Source of the DNA: an uncultured Pedobacter sp.
GTDB taxonomy: Bacteria > Bacteroidota > Bacteroidia > Sphingobacteriales > Sphingobacteriaceae
NCBI RefSeq assembly: GCF_946480185.1
Contig: NZ_CAMLIG010000001.1
Coordinates: 355,670 to 419,669 of the forward strand
Direction: 5' to 3'
Length of the DNA: 64,000 nucleotides
The first letter of the stretch is position 1; each line of letters starts with the position of its first letter. The translations under genes and the position numbers were made by a program. Below are positions 9,464-19,506 of this stretch, one piece after another. Below the pieces are notes generated by a model. It saw nothing but the letters and a program-made list of their open reading frames with translations, ran no database searches and was not told the DNA's origin.

Positions 9464-10924
9464 TTAATAAACCTTAACCTCCCAAATCCCTGGTCTTGTA
9501 TTCTGTTTTTCGTTTCTTAAAATAACGCGGATATACCTAGCTTTATATTTTAACGAACTTACTATAGGCGATCCAATTTTGGTATTTTCCCACTGGTCAT
9601 CAGCTAGTTTCCAAATTTTATGATCTTCAGAAACTTCAATTTTATACTGATAGGCTTTGATGGGAAATTCGGTAAAAAGCTGAATTTGGTTAAACAATTT
9701 TACTTCCCCTAAATCTAACTGAAGCCATTCTTGCGCATATTTTCCGCCAATCCAAAGTGTTCCGTTGTTTTCATCTACTGCAAATTTTGCTTTGGTTACT
9801 ACGGTATCTAAATCACTGGAACTTGTAACTTTAGCTCCAAAAGCCAAGTTAGGTTCCGTTTTAACCGATTGTAAAGTGCCAACTCCCCTATGTGTAGTAA
9901 CTACTCTTTGTAAAGAACCATCTGGGTTAAAATTTAATTCGTCAACGGCTACCTGTCGCAGTTTTTGAGAAATATCGTACTTATCTAAAGTATTAAAACG
10001 GTGATAAACGATGTAATATTTATCATTGAATTTTAAAACGGTATGGTGCCCGGTTGATTTAATTTTATTGTCGCCATCATCTGTACTTAAAATGGGGCGC
10101 ACCATTCCTTCTTTCCAAGGCCCAAAAGGTGTGGGACCGGTGGCATAACGAATTTGATAAGTTTCGTCCCAAGTTTTCCCCCACGAATAAGAAAAATAAT
10201 ATTCGCCATTCTTTTTAAACATGTACGGTCCTTCAAAATAATGCGGAGGAGTTACATCTTTTGGCATTTCGGCAAACGAAATCATATCTGCATTTAGTTT
10301 TACGCCCAAACATCTGCCTTCAATATCACGTCCGCTATCAGAAGAACCCCAATAAAGATATGCCTGCCCATCATCATCCACAAAACATTCTGCATCAATG
10401 GTTTCCACATAATAATATTCTTTGTGACGTACCAGCGGAGTATTATCTGCTTTAGCATTTTTCCATGGTCCGATCGGGCTATTGGCAACGCCAACCCAAA
10501 TCTCTTGACCAACAGTTACATACATGTAAAACTTGCCATTCGGCGATTTAATTAAGCTTGGTGCCCAAACACCTGAAGGTGTTCCAGTATTACTTACGCA
10601 TTGTTCTTTAGTAGGCCAGTTCAAGTAATCGCATTTCCAGTTCACAAAATCTGTAGAAGTCCAAACTGCAAGCTTTGTAATATCGTTCCAACTTGGCATA
10701 TCGCTGGTAGCGTAAATGTAAAATGTGCCCTTGCTTTCAATAATTGTAGGATCGGCAAAATAGCCCTGCAACAACGGGTTTCCGGTTTTTGGGCTATCAA
10801 ATTTCAAATCCTTTTTAGTCCATAAATTGATTACAGACTGATCTGGGTTTTGTGCAAAGCTGTTAAAAGCAATTGCCAAAATAATGGCTGTTAGCAATTG
10901 GTTTTTAAAGATTTTTAAACTCAT
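9464..10924 (-). CDS. GH43-type five-bladed propeller glycosidase with C-terminal F5/8C (CBM32-like) domain
   Basis: The 486-residue secreted protein (signal peptide to FNSFAQ) carries the GH43 catalytic triad in recognisable context: QGYFADPTI (Asp base), ETIDAECFVDDDG (pKa-modulating Asp) and HYFEGPYMF (Glu acid). From about residue 345 a discoidin/F5-8C-like beta-sandwich follows (FAVDENNGTLWIGG, EWLQLDLGEV, YIRVILRNE), which in PUL enzymes normally binds galactosyl or related sugars. GH43 enzymes remove arabinose, xylose or galactose units. It follows the neighbouring propeller gene by 9 nt and is surely co-transcribed. A piece of this gene is duplicated at 8269-8361. Confidence 0.85.
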   Translation of the reverse strand: MSLKIFKNQLLTAIILAIAFNSFAQNPDQSVINLWTKKDLKFDSPKTGNPLLQGYFADPTIIESKGTFYIYATSDMPSWNDITKLAVWTSTDFVNWKCDYLNWPTKEQCVSNTGTPSGVWAPSLIKSPNGKFYMYVTVGQEIWVGVANSPIGPWKNAKADNTPLVRHKEYYYVETIDAECFVDDDGQAYLYWGSSDSGRDIEGRCLGVKLNADMISFAEMPKDVTPPHYFEGPYMFKKNGEYYFSYSWGKTWDETYQIRYATGPTPFGPWKEGMVRPILSTDDGDNKIKSTGHHTVLKFNDKYYIVYHRFNTLDKYDISQKLRQVAVDELNFNPDGSLQRVVTTHRGVGTLQSVKTEPNLAFGAKVTSSSDLDTVVTKAKFAVDENNGTLWIGGKYAQEWLQLDLGEVKLFNQIQLFTEFPIKAYQYKIEVSEDHKIWKLADDQWENTKIGSPIVSSLKYKARYIRVILRNEKQNTRPGIWEVKVY

Positions 10925-10933
10925 ATCTTTCGT

Positions 10934-11911
10934 TTATTTAGGCCAATTCCAATTTGTTAAATCATCGCTCCACGCTATCCCGATGGAAGCATTTTTATCA
11001 AAATCTCCTTCTTCTTCGGTTTTTGGTCCAGAGCCGTGGAAAAACATTACGTATTTCCCAAAATGTTTATTGTTTTTTAAGTTGATTACAGTTCCTGCTG
11101 TAATTCTCCCTTTTGCCCAGTCCCAATTTTTTTGTCCAAGGGTAATCAAATTACCCCAATCTTCCCAAGTTTTTAGGTCTTTTGATTTTTTGATGCCAAT
11201 ACCATTTTTAAGCGAATGGAATAAAATATATTCTCCATTTTCATGCAAAACAGAAGTATTTTCACCAGATTCGGTATAACCAACAAAGTTCCATTTACGC
11301 AAATCGTAACTGTAAGACATGCTTACGCCATTCTGTTTATAAAAACACCACCATTTTCCGAGTTCATTTTTATCTTCCAGCAAATAAGGATCAATCATCC
11401 GACCCATGTCTTTAAAAGACACTTCTGGGCCTTTAACTTTCATAATCTCGGGTGTACTCCAGTTTTCTAAATCTTTACTGCGCATAAGGTACAAACGGGC
11501 ATCGCCACTTCCAAAACGGGGCATTTGGCTAACCTTATAATTTGGGCGGGGATAAGTTTGTAGGCATAAAACCCATTCGTTATTAAATTTTATCACATTT
11601 CCCGGGCTTGAAAAATTCAGGGACATATCTCTGGGCGAGATGATTTTTATTGGCGACCAGTTTTTTAAATCCTTGGATTTGCTCATGGCGGTGTAAGAAT
11701 ACACATACCCTGCTTCCGTACGCACTAATGTAAAAAAGAGATACATTGTTTTATCGTGAAACAAAACCGCTGGGTCACGGTAAGCTATCGAATCATTTCC
11801 TTTAAAAATGATGGGAGATTTAAGGCTTTTTAAAAAGTTTTTTTGTGCAAAAACTTGAGTTGAGCTTAGTAAAAGGAAAATAAAGCAAAAAACTTTTATT
11901 AATTTATTCAT
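10934..11911 (-). CDS. Five-bladed beta-propeller glycosidase (GH43/GH117-like), exported
   Basis: The ATG at 11911 is chosen because a signal peptide (MNKLIKVFCFIFLLLSS, cleaved at FAQ) follows directly; the upstream extension to 11953 would precede it with charged residues. The 325-residue product has propeller blades and the acidic residues expected of clan GH-F/J-like enzymes: IAYRDPAVLF, GRMIDPYLLED and TESGENTSVLHENGEY. It lacks the added sandwich domain of its two GH43 neighbours. The family could be GH43, GH117 or a related uncharacterised propeller family. It starts 7 nt after the GH26 stop codon, in the same operon. Confidence 0.65.
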   Translation of the reverse strand: MNKLIKVFCFIFLLLSSTQVFAQKNFLKSLKSPIIFKGNDSIAYRDPAVLFHDKTMYLFFTLVRTEAGYVYSYTAMSKSKDLKNWSPIKIISPRDMSLNFSSPGNVIKFNNEWVLCLQTYPRPNYKVSQMPRFGSGDARLYLMRSKDLENWSTPEIMKVKGPEVSFKDMGRMIDPYLLEDKNELGKWWCFYKQNGVSMSYSYDLRKWNFVGYTESGENTSVLHENGEYILFHSLKNGIGIKKSKDLKTWEDWGNLITLGQKNWDWAKGRITAGTVINLKNNKHFGKYVMFFHGSGPKTEEEGDFDKNASIGIAWSDDLTNWNWPK

Positions 11912-11918
11912 GGCGGTA

Positions 11919-12944
11919 TCACTTATGTTTTCTAATTTTTCGTGGAAGTTCATTCAGCATCAGCATCTGTTTTGAATCCAAACCTTCTATGATTTCTTGC
12001 TTTGTATTGGCATTGAAAACCATTTTTCCCCAGCTCATCATCCAAACCCATGGCTGATTTTTTAGCAATCTTTTACTTGGCAAAACGCTGTTTTCTGTTA
12101 AAGCTAATGGTTTTCCGTTCGCCAATTTCAACATTCTATCGTAAAATGCTTGCGGGTAAACGGTTGTAGAATCTTTCATCGGATAAATATCGCAACCTAA
12201 AATGTCAACAGTATTGCCAGTAGGATAATAATCCGCAACATCATCCCAAGGTTTGTCGGGTGTCCAGGCCCAAAGAATGTTATTTAAGTGATGATGGTTG
12301 GTGTAATAATCATAAAGCTGACGCCATAATGCTTTAAAACCATCCTCGCCTTTCCGGTGTCCCCACCAAAACCAGTTGCCGTTCATTTCGTGATAAGGCC
12401 TAAAAATTACAGGGATTTTAGCTTCCTGTAATTCCTTAAAATAAACGGCAATTAAATCCATTTGGGCCGTCCATTTTTTGTATAGCGGTGTGCCCAGCGT
12501 GGTCAGTTCTGTCCATTGTTCATCCGTTAACTGGCTGATGATTCCGCCCTTGAAAGGAGTTGGCTCGCCCAAAGCAGGATTTGCCTGATGGTAAGATAGC
12601 ACAATGATTGCACCTCTGGCATATTGCTTCTTAATTTCTGGAACCAGTAAAGGGCGGTATTTAATGTTGTCGATGTCGTGGTTCTCATCGGCAAAGCCAA
12701 AATCTCCTCCCCATATTGCGGGGTATTTACCGGTAACTGTATAAATGCTATCGGCAGCTTTTGACATTCCGCCAATGATATTGTGCATGCCATAAAGGGT
12801 CTTTTTCCCGTTTATTTGATACAGGTATTTTAATAAATCCCTGGTTTCTTTGCTTGCGTTTTTGTTAACTGGTAAAACCTGCTGGGCACTTGTTTTATAA
12901 CTACAAATGAGCAAACAAAACACCGCTACCAAACAATTCCTCAT
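11919..12944 (-). CDS. GH26 endo-beta-1,4-mannanase, secreted
   Basis: This 341-residue enzyme has a signal peptide (cut near KTSAQ) and the full GH26 signature: KTLYGMHNIIGG, the acid/base motif FRPYHEMNGNWFWWG (Glu186) and the nucleophile ALTENS (Glu284). It is predicted to cleave internal beta-1,4-mannosidic bonds of mannan or glucomannan with retention. It is one of three GH26 enzymes in the PUL and the only one of them in the downstream half. Lack of a lipobox suggests periplasmic rather than surface-anchored action. It starts 5 nt after the upstream GH28 stop codon. Confidence 0.9.
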   Translation of the reverse strand: MRNCLVAVFCLLICSYKTSAQQVLPVNKNASKETRDLLKYLYQINGKKTLYGMHNIIGGMSKAADSIYTVTGKYPAIWGGDFGFADENHDIDNIKYRPLLVPEIKKQYARGAIIVLSYHQANPALGEPTPFKGGIISQLTDEQWTELTTLGTPLYKKWTAQMDLIAVYFKELQEAKIPVIFRPYHEMNGNWFWWGHRKGEDGFKALWRQLYDYYTNHHHLNNILWAWTPDKPWDDVADYYPTGNTVDILGCDIYPMKDSTTVYPQAFYDRMLKLANGKPLALTENSVLPSKRLLKNQPWVWMMSWGKMVFNANTKQEIIEGLDSKQMLMLNELPRKIRKHK

Positions 12945-12949
12945 TAAAT

Positions 12950-14500
12950 TTATTTTACATTTTGTTTGACCACTTTACTGCTTTGCACATCCGTAAAAAA
13001 TCCGTTCCCATTTTTTAAACTAATGGGCTTTAGTAATTTATTTGACGGAGAAGCTTTTCCGCGGAAGCTGGTAATGGATAAGCTTTTAAAATCATTTACA
13101 ACAACTGCGTTTGTAAAAAACGTTGGAAGGTTTGGCATCCATTCCAATGTAAAATCTTCTATTTTTAAGCCATCTACTTTTTGAGCATATAAACCTGGAA
13201 TATCCTGAGCAAAAATTTGTTTCTTTGGGTCTAACTGCGCCCTTAAATCCACATTTCCTCCGGCAACGGCATTCAGTTTACTATCGATAATTTTAAAAGT
13301 GATGTCTTTAAATGAAAGGTTTTCTATTCTGCTTTCATCCGTACCGTAAACCAAAATTCCGTTTTCGCCTTCGCAGATGATGTTGCTGAAATTTACATTT
13401 TTTATTTTTCCTAGTTTAGCATCCGGATTACCGCGAATTGCCGAAATGTGGATAGGTTCGCCGTTTCCCCACCAATCGCCGGTGCTTAATTTTGTTTGGA
13501 TATAAACATTAGAGATATTGATGTTTTCTACATTTCCGCGGTCTCTTAAAAATATGCCTATTCCCCGGTTTGAGTTGGTAATGTTTACGTTGTTAATCTG
13601 GATATTTTTAACGTTGTTTTGGTCTAAAAAGCCAATCCTGATAGCACTGGAGTTTGATTGTAGATTACAGTTGCTAATCGCGATATTTTCGCAATCTTTT
13701 TTAATTCCTTTGTAACCTGGGATTTCAAAATGATGGTCGTAACCCACAACAACTATGGCATCATCGCCCGACCGAATATCGGAATTGGCGATGATCACAT
13801 TAGAGCTACTGGTCACATCAATCCCATCTGCATTGGGCACTAACATATTTGTCCATAACCGAATACCATCTACCAAAACACCGTCACAATCTGCAATATG
13901 CAAAGTCCAGAAAGTTGAATTTGTAAGCGTTATTTTTTTTACATTTACCTTTTTGCACTGCGCAAATATGATCATTTGACGCGGGCGTGGATCTAAAGGT
14001 GTAACCGGTCCGTCGCCTAAACCGCTTACTACATTTCTGTAATTTTGTTTTTGGCGGGTATAACTATTTGTGATCGAATCAATTTTTTTTGGTGTATTCC
14101 AATCAAAGAAAGCTTTATCATTTCCATCGATGGTTCCGTTTCCGGTAATAGCAACATTTTGTGCATCATGCGTATAAAAAATGCCGTAATAATTGGTACC
14201 GTAAGGCTCTTTTTGATAGCTTTTATAATCTTTTATATTGGAGCTTCCTTTTATTATTGCGCCAATTTCTAAATAAAAATTAACATTGCTTTTTAAAGAA
14301 ATTGTACCTGTTACAAACTTTCCGGACGGAACATAAACCGTTCCGCCCCCATTTCCGGAGCAATCGTCAATTGCTTTTTGAATAGCAACGGTATTAATGG
14401 TTTTCCCATCAGCTACCGCTCCATAATTTTTTATATTATACGTTTGTGCAAAGCTGTTAGAAGCCAAAAACAAAATAACACACGTGAACAAAGTTTTCAT
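12950..14500 (-). CDS. GH28 polygalacturonase-like glycosidase
   Basis: The 516-residue secreted protein (signal peptide to SNSFAQ) opens with NIKNYGAVADGKTINTVAIQKAID, the standard start of GH28 right-handed beta-helices. Catalytic motifs are present: NADGIDVTSS (Asp) and SGDDAIVV (paired Asp). GH28 enzymes hydrolyse alpha-linked galacturonic acid or rhamnogalacturonan bonds with inversion, though many PUL members act on other side chains. It precedes GH26 by 5 nt and follows GH92 by 11 nt, so it belongs to the main operon. Together with a second GH28 at 20.9-22.5 kb it suggests that the target glycan or its tissue context includes uronic acids. Confidence 0.82.
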   Translation of the reverse strand: MKTLFTCVILFLASNSFAQTYNIKNYGAVADGKTINTVAIQKAIDDCSGNGGGTVYVPSGKFVTGTISLKSNVNFYLEIGAIIKGSSNIKDYKSYQKEPYGTNYYGIFYTHDAQNVAITGNGTIDGNDKAFFDWNTPKKIDSITNSYTRQKQNYRNVVSGLGDGPVTPLDPRPRQMIIFAQCKKVNVKKITLTNSTFWTLHIADCDGVLVDGIRLWTNMLVPNADGIDVTSSSNVIIANSDIRSGDDAIVVVGYDHHFEIPGYKGIKKDCENIAISNCNLQSNSSAIRIGFLDQNNVKNIQINNVNITNSNRGIGIFLRDRGNVENINISNVYIQTKLSTGDWWGNGEPIHISAIRGNPDAKLGKIKNVNFSNIICEGENGILVYGTDESRIENLSFKDITFKIIDSKLNAVAGGNVDLRAQLDPKKQIFAQDIPGLYAQKVDGLKIEDFTLEWMPNLPTFFTNAVVVNDFKSLSITSFRGKASPSNKLLKPISLKNGNGFFTDVQSSKVVKQNVK

Positions 14501-14511
14501 ATTTCTGTTTT

Positions 14512-16764
14512 TTACTGATAAGATGGCGGAGCATCCTCCACTTTATTTCCCCAATTTTTATTCGGTTTGTCGCCCATTTTAAAGTTGACGGTTCCACCGT
14601 TTTGCATTGCATCCCAATCCAGCCATAGATTAGTGGAAGTTTTGCCGTTGATTTTCATGTTTTGGATATAGCCGTTTTCTGCTTTCGCATTTTTACCATT
14701 TACCGTAACGGTGTTGCCATTTGCTAAACGGATGGTGGTTTTTTTAAACAGCGGACCAGAAATCATAAAACCGGATTCGCCGGGTAAATAAGGATATAAA
14801 CCCATTGCAGAGAAAACGTACAGTGCCGACATTGCCCCAGAATCGTCATCACCCGTTAAACCATTTGGCGTATTGTTAAAGTAATTGTTTATAATATCCC
14901 GATTGTGCTGTTGCGCTTTCCATGGTGTTTGCAAGTAATTATAAACGTAAGTTGCGCCGAAGCAAGGCTCGTTACCCAACCAATAATGTGGTTTTTCTGG
15001 TGCCCAGCCTACTTCAATTTTATTCATAAAAGTATCTAACCGGTTCTCTATAAATTGCTTTCCGCCAGCGATTTCAATCAGCTTTTTCATGCTGTGTGGT
15101 ACGCTCCAAAAATATTGTATGGCGTTTCCTTCGTTAAAACCCGTTTCGGTGGTTTTGTTAAAAGGTGTTATAAATTTACCGTCAGCCGTTCGGGGCTGTA
15201 ATAGTTTTGTTATTGGATTATACAGGTTAAAAATATTCTGCGAACGTTTTAAATAGTATTCATTGGCTTCTTTATCGCGCGATGCCTTGCAGATTTTAGC
15301 GATAGCATAATCAGCAATACCATATTCCATCGTCATGGAACCGCCAAAACCCTGCTTATCAACCGGAACGTAGCTTAATTTTTTATAATCGTCAATTCCC
15401 ATCCAGCCATGGCGACCTTGATTTGGATAATAATCCATTGACACTTTTTTCATCATGTCTTTCATTTTTTGGAGGTCGAAATTTTTAGCGCCCATGACAT
15501 ACATATTGGCCACAAAGGCAAATGGCGAATAACCGTTCATTACCCCATATTCTACATTGTTCATGCTCCAGTTGGGCAAAGCACCGCCTTGTTGGGCATC
15601 CAACAATAAAGATTGGATCATATCCGATGATTCTTTTGGGGCAATCATCGCTTGCAGATAAGCCGTGGTTCGGTAAGTATCCCAAAGCGAAAAGTTGACA
15701 TATTTGTTCCTCCCCTTTTCCATTAAATGCACTTTATCATCAAAACCAATGTACTCGTGGTTTACATCTTCAAAAATATTTGCCTGCAATAAGTTGTGAT
15801 AAATTGCGGTGTAAAAAGTCGATTTTTCATCACTGGTTCCGCCATCAACTGTAATTTTATTGAGATATTTTGACCAGTCTGTTTGTACTTTGCTTAAAGT
15901 ATTTTCAAAATCCCAATTTGGAATTTCGGTGTTTAAATTAAGGGAAGCATTTTCCATACTCACAAAAGAAAGCGCTGTACGTATTTTTACCTTTTTTGTT
16001 TCCTGCGCAAAACCAATGTAACTGGCAAAATTATTTCCGGATACGGTATCTCTGTCTGCAAATTTCTGCTCGCCTTTCCACACCCCAAAATCCGAAATTG
16101 GGGTGTCAAATTCCATCACAAAATAAATTTTGTAGGGAAGATGGGCTGGGTCTCTCCAGCAAAAACCACCGGTAGAAACCCAACCAGAAATCTGATTTTT
16201 TTCTTTATCGATTTTTACCGCTCCATCGGCAATGCCGTTTGCGCTGTTGGTGGGGATAAAGATTATCCGCGCTTTTTCATTTCCGTTATAATCAATTTCG
16301 CCAATTCCAGCTCTTTGTGTAGCAGTAAAGCGGGCGTTAATTTGGCAATCTTTTAGTTTTACTTCGTAATACCCGGGATTTGCTTTTTCATCAGCATGAG
16401 CGAAGGAACTTTTATAAGCATCGCGATTATTTACCGGCGAAACGTTTAAATTGCCCGTAAGCGGGAAAAACATTAAATCTTGCATGGCGTGGCAACCCAC
16501 ACCGCTAAAATGCGTTAAACCAAAACCTCTGATTTCTGTTTGCGCATATTTATAACCCGGTCTGGCATCCGTACCGTCATAATCTTTAAAAGTATTGGAC
16601 GGGCTGATAGAAACCATCCCGAAAGGAGCCTGGGCACCGGGATAAGTGTTGCCGTTTTCCCCAGTTCCAATAAAAACGTTTACATAATCGATCGGTTTTT
16701 TTTGGGCTTCCGCCTGATAAGTGGTGGTTAGAACTGCTATGAATAGGAAACACTTTTTTATCAT
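14512..16764 (-). CDS. GH92 alpha-mannosidase, secreted
   Basis: A 750-residue protein with a signal peptide (to YQAEAQ) and typical GH92 features. These are YVNVFIGTGENGNTYPGAQAPFG at the start, GFNEGNAIQYFW carrying the catalytic Glu, and GDDDSGAMSALYVFSAMGLYP near the C-terminus. GH92 enzymes are calcium-dependent, inverting exo-alpha-mannosidases, most often alpha-1,2. In a beta-mannan locus this points to alpha-mannosyl decorations, or to a mixed mannose-containing glycan. The gene starts 59 nt after the upstream GH43 stop. Confidence 0.92.
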   Translation of the reverse strand: MIKKCFLFIAVLTTTYQAEAQKKPIDYVNVFIGTGENGNTYPGAQAPFGMVSISPSNTFKDYDGTDARPGYKYAQTEIRGFGLTHFSGVGCHAMQDLMFFPLTGNLNVSPVNNRDAYKSSFAHADEKANPGYYEVKLKDCQINARFTATQRAGIGEIDYNGNEKARIIFIPTNSANGIADGAVKIDKEKNQISGWVSTGGFCWRDPAHLPYKIYFVMEFDTPISDFGVWKGEQKFADRDTVSGNNFASYIGFAQETKKVKIRTALSFVSMENASLNLNTEIPNWDFENTLSKVQTDWSKYLNKITVDGGTSDEKSTFYTAIYHNLLQANIFEDVNHEYIGFDDKVHLMEKGRNKYVNFSLWDTYRTTAYLQAMIAPKESSDMIQSLLLDAQQGGALPNWSMNNVEYGVMNGYSPFAFVANMYVMGAKNFDLQKMKDMMKKVSMDYYPNQGRHGWMGIDDYKKLSYVPVDKQGFGGSMTMEYGIADYAIAKICKASRDKEANEYYLKRSQNIFNLYNPITKLLQPRTADGKFITPFNKTTETGFNEGNAIQYFWSVPHSMKKLIEIAGGKQFIENRLDTFMNKIEVGWAPEKPHYWLGNEPCFGATYVYNYLQTPWKAQQHNRDIINNYFNNTPNGLTGDDDSGAMSALYVFSAMGLYPYLPGESGFMISGPLFKKTTIRLANGNTVTVNGKNAKAENGYIQNMKINGKTSTNLWLDWDAMQNGGTVNFKMGDKPNKNWGNKVEDAPPSYQ

Positions 16765-16823
16765 GATATTATATTTATGTAAAGGCTTTCAGCTTTATGC
16801 CTTAAGCTTTTTGCATTTAAAAT

Positions 16824-18128
16824 TTACGGATTCCCCCAAACTTTAACTTCCCAAACGGATGCCGTTCTGTCCTCGGAATTATTGATAGAAAGTTTAATGA
16901 ATTTTGCTTTGATAGCTATATCCGTAAACATGTTTGGGTAAGCCTGTACCGCTTGCAAGGTATGGTCAACAATTGTTGTCCAGTTTTGGTTATCGTTGGA
17001 ATATTCTAATTTGTAAGTATGCCACTTATCGGGATATTCAAAATCAATCTCTATTTGTTTGATGGCTTTTTCTTCGCCTAAATTGATGGATAATTCTCCT
17101 TTCTGATTTACTTCGGTGGTCCATCGGGTATCGTTTTTACCGTCAACAGCGTGGATGGCTCTGTGGTTTAAGCTTTCGGTATTGGCAAAAACTTCTGCAT
17201 TTATAGCGTAGTTTACCATTTTAGGCTTAATGTTTAAGGCCTTTGGCAAATCGTTTATCCACTGTTTAAACTGAATTTTGCCATCTTTATCAAAAGTAAA
17301 TTCGCTTGCACAGGTAAACCTGTACGAACATGGATTCGGCGAATCTGGATCCTGACGGTGATAAAAAGCAAACCATCTACCGTTTAACTCGATGACTGAA
17401 TTATGGCCGGGGCCCAATACGCTATCTTGTTCGCTGGTTGCCAACACAATTCCTTTATCGATAGATTTATACGGGCCTTCAATGTTTTTAGAAACCGCGT
17501 ATTTAATGTTGTAACTGCGTTGCCAGCATCGTCCGCCTGCCCACATTAAATAATACAGACCGTCTTTATACAATAGATACGGTGCTTCTGTAAAGTCAAA
17601 AAGTTCGCCTTTAAAAGGTATTTTCTTTTCTACTTTAACCAAATAATCTGACGAGCTGACATCATTGTTCATCTCAAAAAGTTCTTTTGAAGCAGAGATT
17701 ACATAAGTTTTTCCGGAAACCGGATCAATAAAAGGTTCCAGATCAAATCCTCCTAAATGGTTCATTTTTTTGAATGGACCGGTTGGAGAATCGCCTTTGT
17801 AAGCATAGCCAGAGTAATCAACGGAGTTTTGACAATACAGATAATATTTACCGTTTTTACCCTTGGTAACCGCAGGTGCCCAAATTGTTTCATTTGGTAA
17901 ACCTTCAATTTTTTCGGGCCTCCAAACCAGTAAGTCCTCAGAAACCCACACAAGAGACTGTCCATCATTACCGAAGGGGCCATAACCGTCTGTGGTAACA
18001 TATAGGTAATATTTATTATCAAACTTTTTTATACTTGGATCGGCAAAATAGCCAGGGATAATTGGGTTTTGGGCAAAGCCGAAAAAAGCGATACTGGTTA
18101 GTAAAAAAGTAAAACAGAATTTTTTCAT
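16824..18128 (-). CDS. GH43 glycosidase with C-terminal F5/8C domain
   Basis: The 434-residue protein has a signal peptide (to FGFAQ) and a GH43 propeller: PGYFADPSIKK (Asp), GFDLEPFIDPVSG (Asp) and FTEAPYLLY (Glu). From about residue 310 an F5/8C-like carbohydrate-binding sandwich follows (HAVDGKNDTRWTT, LSINLGEEKAIKQI, KLSINNSEDRTASVWEVKVW). It is a paralogue of the GH43 protein at 9464-10924, with the same domain order but clearly diverged. Likely role: removing arabinofuranosyl, xylosyl or galactosyl side groups. It is spaced 87 nt from the upstream epimerase gene. Confidence 0.85.
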   Translation of the reverse strand: MKKFCFTFLLTSIAFFGFAQNPIIPGYFADPSIKKFDNKYYLYVTTDGYGPFGNDGQSLVWVSEDLLVWRPEKIEGLPNETIWAPAVTKGKNGKYYLYCQNSVDYSGYAYKGDSPTGPFKKMNHLGGFDLEPFIDPVSGKTYVISASKELFEMNNDVSSSDYLVKVEKKIPFKGELFDFTEAPYLLYKDGLYYLMWAGGRCWQRSYNIKYAVSKNIEGPYKSIDKGIVLATSEQDSVLGPGHNSVIELNGRWFAFYHRQDPDSPNPCSYRFTCASEFTFDKDGKIQFKQWINDLPKALNIKPKMVNYAINAEVFANTESLNHRAIHAVDGKNDTRWTTEVNQKGELSINLGEEKAIKQIEIDFEYPDKWHTYKLEYSNDNQNWTTIVDHTLQAVQAYPNMFTDIAIKAKFIKLSINNSEDRTASVWEVKVWGNP

Positions 18129-18215
18129 TAGAATATATTTTTTTATGGCAATGAAGCATACATGATCTTAATCATTCCTTTTTTTTACTGCAAGCTCATG
18201 TAAGTTTCATTTTTA

Positions 18216-19406
18216 TTAACTGAGTTTTTTTAATCGATTAATTACTTCCATACAAGCCCGGCTGTTATGGTATGGGCATTTCCAAAAACCTGCTTTGTCT
18301 TCGCCCTGCATCAAAGAAAAATCTTTGTTTACGCCCCAAAACCATTCGCCGTTTTTATGGTCAATGATGTGTTTTTTGGTAAAATCCCAAATGGATAAAA
18401 AATGATTATAAAAGTTTTCATTTTTACTGAGTTGATAGGCATTTAAAAACCCAACCATCGCTTCGGCCTGCACCCACCAATGTTTTTCTGGTATCTGATG
18501 ATTTTTATCGGCTTCCAATTCGTAAATCAGAGCGCCGGTTTTATCAATTCCTTCTGCAGAAGCATTTGCAATTTCTACTGCCAGCTGCTCAAAATGATGG
18601 ATAAGTTTTTCGTCGCCAATTACCTCTGCCGCTTCCAGCATCAGCCACGAAGCTTCAATATCATGTCCGTAAGAAACAATATTGTAGTTTGAGTTCCACT
18701 CTTCATCAAAAAACAGCATCAGATGCCTGGTGTTTTGGTCAAGAATATGTTGCTCGAAAACTTCTAAAAGGTGTTTTGTTTTTTCTTTCAGTTGCGCATC
18801 CGGCCAATATCTGTACAAGTTGGTATAAGCCTCCAAAATGTGCAGGTGCGTATTCATGGTTTTTTTCTCATTGGCATCCTTATCGCTTAAACGCAGGTCA
18901 TCGATGGTTTGCCAATTGCGGGTTAAAGCCTCTAAATAGCCTCCGTTTTTTGCATCAAAACTGTGCTTTTCTATATCGTGAAAAAGAGAAACAGCTAAAT
19001 TTAAAGCTTCCTGATTGTTGCTTGTTCTGTAATATTCTGTTAAACCGTAAATGGCAAAAGAAATGGCGTAAATCTGTTTTTTGGTATCTAAAGGATTCCC
19101 CAGCGCATCTACCGACCAATAAACGCCTCCCATTTCTTGATCGATAAAATGGTTTTTTAAATAATCAAAACTTCTTTCTGCCAATTTCAGGTAATTGGCA
19201 TCCTGACTAAAATTATAACCGGCAGAAAAAGACCAAAGGATACGGGCATTCAAAACAGCGCCTTTCGGAGCGTTTTCTGTAACGTTATTCTCGTTATCCA
19301 GTTTGCCTAAAAAGCCCCCGTTTTTTTCATCAACGGTGTATTTAGCCCAATAATCAAGAATTGATTTTAACTGGTTTTTAAACTCTGCAATTAGCTGTTT
19401 TTGCAT
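18216..19406 (-). CDS. AGE-family 2-epimerase, probably cellobiose/mannobiose 2-epimerase
   Basis: This 396-residue protein has no signal peptide and is cytoplasmic. It shows the (alpha/alpha)6-barrel signature of the N-acylglucosamine 2-epimerase superfamily: APKGAVLNARILWSFSAGY (Arg), GHDIEASWLMLEAAEV (His) and EKHWWVQAEAMVGFLNAY (His). Cellobiose 2-epimerases of this type interconvert mannobiose and mannosyl-glucose. The pairing with a GH130_1-type phosphorylase 262 nt upstream and with a sugar symporter matches the known Bacteroides mannan pathway, in which mannobiose is epimerised before phosphorolysis. N-acylglucosamine epimerase is the formal alternative but is poorly supported by context. 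Confidence 0.85.
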   Translation of the reverse strand: MQKQLIAEFKNQLKSILDYWAKYTVDEKNGGFLGKLDNENNVTENAPKGAVLNARILWSFSAGYNFSQDANYLKLAERSFDYLKNHFIDQEMGGVYWSVDALGNPLDTKKQIYAISFAIYGLTEYYRTSNNQEALNLAVSLFHDIEKHSFDAKNGGYLEALTRNWQTIDDLRLSDKDANEKKTMNTHLHILEAYTNLYRYWPDAQLKEKTKHLLEVFEQHILDQNTRHLMLFFDEEWNSNYNIVSYGHDIEASWLMLEAAEVIGDEKLIHHFEQLAVEIANASAEGIDKTGALIYELEADKNHQIPEKHWWVQAEAMVGFLNAYQLSKNENFYNHFLSIWDFTKKHIIDHKNGEWFWGVNKDFSLMQGEDKAGFWKCPYHNSRACMEVINRLKKLS

Positions 19407-19506
19407 TTTCGGGACAATTAAAACAAAAGCTTGGAAATATTTTTAACCTGATTATGATTAAAATTTCAAGCATTGATTATGAATTACTAAACCAATTCAA
19501 TTGTAT

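Noticed and set aside
18129..18215. Operon break between the epimerase and GH43 genes
   Set aside because: Only 87 nt with no hairpin plus T-run and no promoter box; co-transcription is more likely.
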